Positions 62,086 to 64,000 of a stretch of DNA of 64,000 nucleotides are shown piece after piece. A program made the translations under genes and the position numbers. The DNA comes from Neobacillus terrae (GTDB lineage: Bacteria > Bacillota > Bacilli > Bacillales > Cytobacillaceae), in NCBI RefSeq assembly GCF_011393025.1, contig NZ_JAAOEO010000010.1, positions 1 to 64,000 on the forward strand, in the 5' to 3' direction. The notes beneath the pieces are model-generated. The model searched no databases and was not told the origin of the DNA. It saw only the letters and a program-made list of their open reading frames with translations. Position 1 is the stretch's first letter, and each line of letters starts with the position of its first letter.

Positions 62086-62647
62086 TCAATGTTTTTACAA
62101 AGTAAATGGTAACTCTCTGAAAAAATGTTATTTTAGCAATTTACATTTTATAAAGGTCTTGTTCTTCTATCTCAATATATTAAAAGCGTTTTTCTGATAA
62201 AATCAAATGGCTCATAGGTGGTTGTAAATACTCTTAATTGACATTCTTTTATATTCTTTTTAAGAAAAAATTCTCCGACTTCTATATTAATTCTTAGCAA
62301 TAGTCATTTCCTCTATGTTCGGAAACTAAGTAAAAGAAGTGAAAGCTGTGGTCTTAACTGACTTTTATTAATATTGAAAAAATATAATCCAATATTACTT
62401 CTACAACTATATTGATTTTCCTTTTTCGGACAACTAAAAAAATGCCAATAAAGGCAGCGCGGATTTCAAGCACTCACTCTCACGATTTTCACTGTGCTAA
62501 CGAACAAATAAGCATTAGGATCACTCGGAAATATATATAAATTTAATTTTTATTAAAGAAAATTACTTCATTAAGATTTTTTCATATAATAAAGTCCCCC
62601 GTCTCACAATATTCGATGCCACCTGCAGTATTCTAGAGTTTCTCCAC
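62086..62647. other. AT-rich intergenic region
   Basis: No supported gene. It may hold further remains of the decayed gene at 61932-62085, but nothing can be traced by eye. A short hairpin (GCCAATAAAGGC) lies at about 62443. Confidence 0.4.
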
Positions 62648-63103
62648 TTAATCTTGATCATCGAGTTCAATAAAATAATGGTCCTTACGGTAAGAAACAG
62701 CCTCCATGGTTGCAATTAGATTATGATCATGAAAAATCTCGATCCGATAAAAACCAGTACGAAAGTTTCGTCTTACTTCAGATGCACGGGCAACTATTTT
62801 GTCACCTGGTTTGGCTGCTTCAATAAACTGGATGGTTGTAGAGAGTCCTACTGATGATTTTCCATAAGCATTACAGGCAACCGAAAATGCGTGGTCTGCT
62901 AAAGCATATATAACTGCTCCATGAACAGTTCCATACGCATTGACCATATGATCCTGCACCTCCAAACTGGCTTCTGCAAACCCAGCCTCAAATTTTATTA
63001 ACTTAATGCCTAATGACTGAGCATACGGATCATTCTTAACTTGTTTATAAATTTGATCATAATGTTTCTCATAGATTTGATACTCATCTATTTTCTCCTT
63101 CAC
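62648..63103 (-). CDS. PaaI-family hotdog thioesterase
   Basis: About 151 residues. The hotdog core is seen in SLEVQDHMVNAYGTVHGAVIYALADHAFSVACNAYG (central helix with the catalytic HG and D) and LSTTIQFIEAAKPGDKIVARASEVRRNFRTGFYRIEIF. It hydrolyses acyl-CoA thioesters, often aromatic (phenylacetyl-CoA-like). I chose GTG at 63103 because AAGGGGGCAGG lies 5-9 bases upstream; the longer frame has no such signal. Single gene on the minus strand. Confidence 0.9.
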   Translation of the reverse strand: MKEKIDEYQIYEKHYDQIYKQVKNDPYAQSLGIKLIKFEAGFAEASLEVQDHMVNAYGTVHGAVIYALADHAFSVACNAYGKSSVGLSTTIQFIEAAKPGDKIVARASEVRRNFRTGFYRIEIFHDHNLIATMEAVSYRKDHYFIELDDQD

Positions 63104-63220
63104 AATTACCTGCCCCCTTGATTTTCGAATATTTATTTCCATTTGAATTTGTAAAAAAGGCATTTTATAAGTATGAATCCATCATCCCTTAAGCTAGTTA
63201 CAGGAAGATTACTCCATCTT

Positions 63221-63766
63221 TCAAACTCTCTTAATCTTCAATTGTTCTTCCTATGGGTCTTGAAACATATCTTCTCTGTCATAATGAGGGAAAATTGTTA
63301 TATTGGTTATCCCTAATGCTATTAAATCCTGTATATCTAAGTTGTTCATCTGTGGTGTGAAAAAATCAACAGTTTTTATGTTTGTCCCAAATATTAAAGC
63401 TCCAGCACTTATACCCACAATTACTACATCCATGTTTGATAATTTTTTAAAACTTTATCAGCCCTACTTTTCTTTAAGTGATATAACAAATAAAAAGGAT
63501 TTCCACATTTTATGTAAATAACATTTTAATTTAAAAGGGTTTCAGGGTTATCAAACTCTATATCTGTAAAATCAACTTCGAGTAATCCCATACTTTGCAA
63601 ATCTTCTCTTGCCCTTAAGGGCAAACTTGTTGTGCTCCTTTTGTATTGATACGGTAGTTATAATAGCAGCCTTTTGATTTGCAATTGGTTTATTTAAAAG
63701 TTGAATAAAATGCTGTTTAATTTCATCTGTAAAGAACCCTTGGGATGTTAATAAAATCTTAGACAT
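63221..63766 (-). pseudogene. Peptidase E (S51)-like gene, multiple lesions
   Basis: It starts MSKILLTSQGFFTDEIKQHF with a good ribosome-binding region. A one-base G gain (AAGGGC) shifts it at about 63617. The continuation EDLQSMGLLEVDFTDIEF is in a second frame and stops (TAA). NVIYIKCGNPFYLLYHLKKS continues, then another shift leads to MDVVIVGISAGALIFG with the nucleophile Ser (GISAGA), ending at DP-TAG-EEQLK. There are at least four lesions. The intact form is a serine peptidase/type 1 glutamine-amidotransferase-like enzyme. Confidence 0.75.
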
Positions 63767-64000
63767 TTAAAAACCACTTCTTCCATTAAAAAGAGCATCC
63801 TTCTTTCTTGTATCCTGCAATAAAAGTTCCTATTCTTCCCTTGCGTCCATTGGAGATTCTAAAATCCTAAGAAATGATTTACCGCTATTATATTACGGAC
63901 ACACCCATTAAAATCATTAGTAAGGAATTATAAAACTTATTCTTTGGTTTCTTTTAAAAATTGCTATAACCATTTTGAATAAGCCTGCAAGAACGCAAAT
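63767..64000. other. No supported feature
   Basis: An AT-rich end of the window with a possible hairpin but no open frame of note. Confidence 0.4.

Noticed and set aside
1..64000. CRISPR arrays, tRNA or rRNA genes, phage or conjugation modules
   Set aside because: No regular spacer repeats, no cloverleaf or rRNA signatures and no structural phage or transfer genes were seen; the only mobility genes are a broken recombinase and a doubtful transposase remnant.

Overview
The window looks like chromosomal DNA from a low-GC, endospore-forming Bacillaceae. The reasons are strong AGGAGG-type ribosome binding sites with many GTG and TTG starts, a KinB-like sporulation-type kinase, a class IV PhaR/PhaC pair, a Bacillus-type PspA, an ECF sigma/anti-sigma pair, and typical Bacillus intergenic repeats. 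The genus cannot be fixed from sequence alone. No rRNA, tRNA, CRISPR array, prophage or intact insertion sequence was seen.

Layout. 0-8 kb: an iron alcohol dehydrogenase, small zinc-ribbon proteins, then a minus-strand envelope/redox module of a di-heme ferric-reductase-like membrane protein, an OmpR-family regulator, a histidine kinase, and a downstream operon of PspA plus a membrane protein. 8-10 kb: a scarred region with a broken DUF3888 gene, a glycine-zipper fragment and a frameshifted tyrosine recombinase. 10-17 kb: NlpC/P60 hydrolase, an acetyltransferase, a polar amino-acid ABC transporter operon ending in a RocB-like M20 deacylase, and ketopantoate reductase. 17-22 kb: ECF sigma factor with a large anti-sigma factor, a short-chain dehydrogenase and a KinB-like kinase. 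22-30 kb: a complete sulfate ABC operon behind a structured leader, an aldehyde dehydrogenase, small unknown proteins and a NixA-type nickel/cobalt transporter. 30-42 kb: a frameshifted multidomain GH18 chitinase, several acetyltransferases, small membrane proteins and more pseudogenes. 42-54 kb: the PHA synthase operon, an MFS transporter, methyltransferases, repeats and broken genes. 54-64 kb: cytochrome P450, pyruvate oxidase, an MFS exporter with an unusual leader, YdhK, a CuA-type cupredoxin, a kinase-like protein, a thioesterase and a broken peptidase E.

How the genes work together. The clearest candidate system is at 3.3-7.6 kb. The heme protein, regulator and kinase genes overlap as one operon, and the pspA operon follows. 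Both promoters carry the same kind of 11-bp tandem AAG(T/A)GAAA half-sites, each placed 8 nt before its -10 element. This suggests that the regulator controls both itself and the PspA envelope-repair operon, linking a membrane redox protein to envelope stress. A second candidate is the leader of the exporter at 58.2 kb, where a hairpin with a T7 tract sequesters the Shine-Dalgarno sequence, as in translation- or transcription-attenuated resistance genes.

The region is rich in decayed genes: at least ten show frameshifts, stop codons, 4-bp duplications or internal deletions. The mix of lesions suggests real decay, although single-base homopolymer errors cannot be excluded for some of them.
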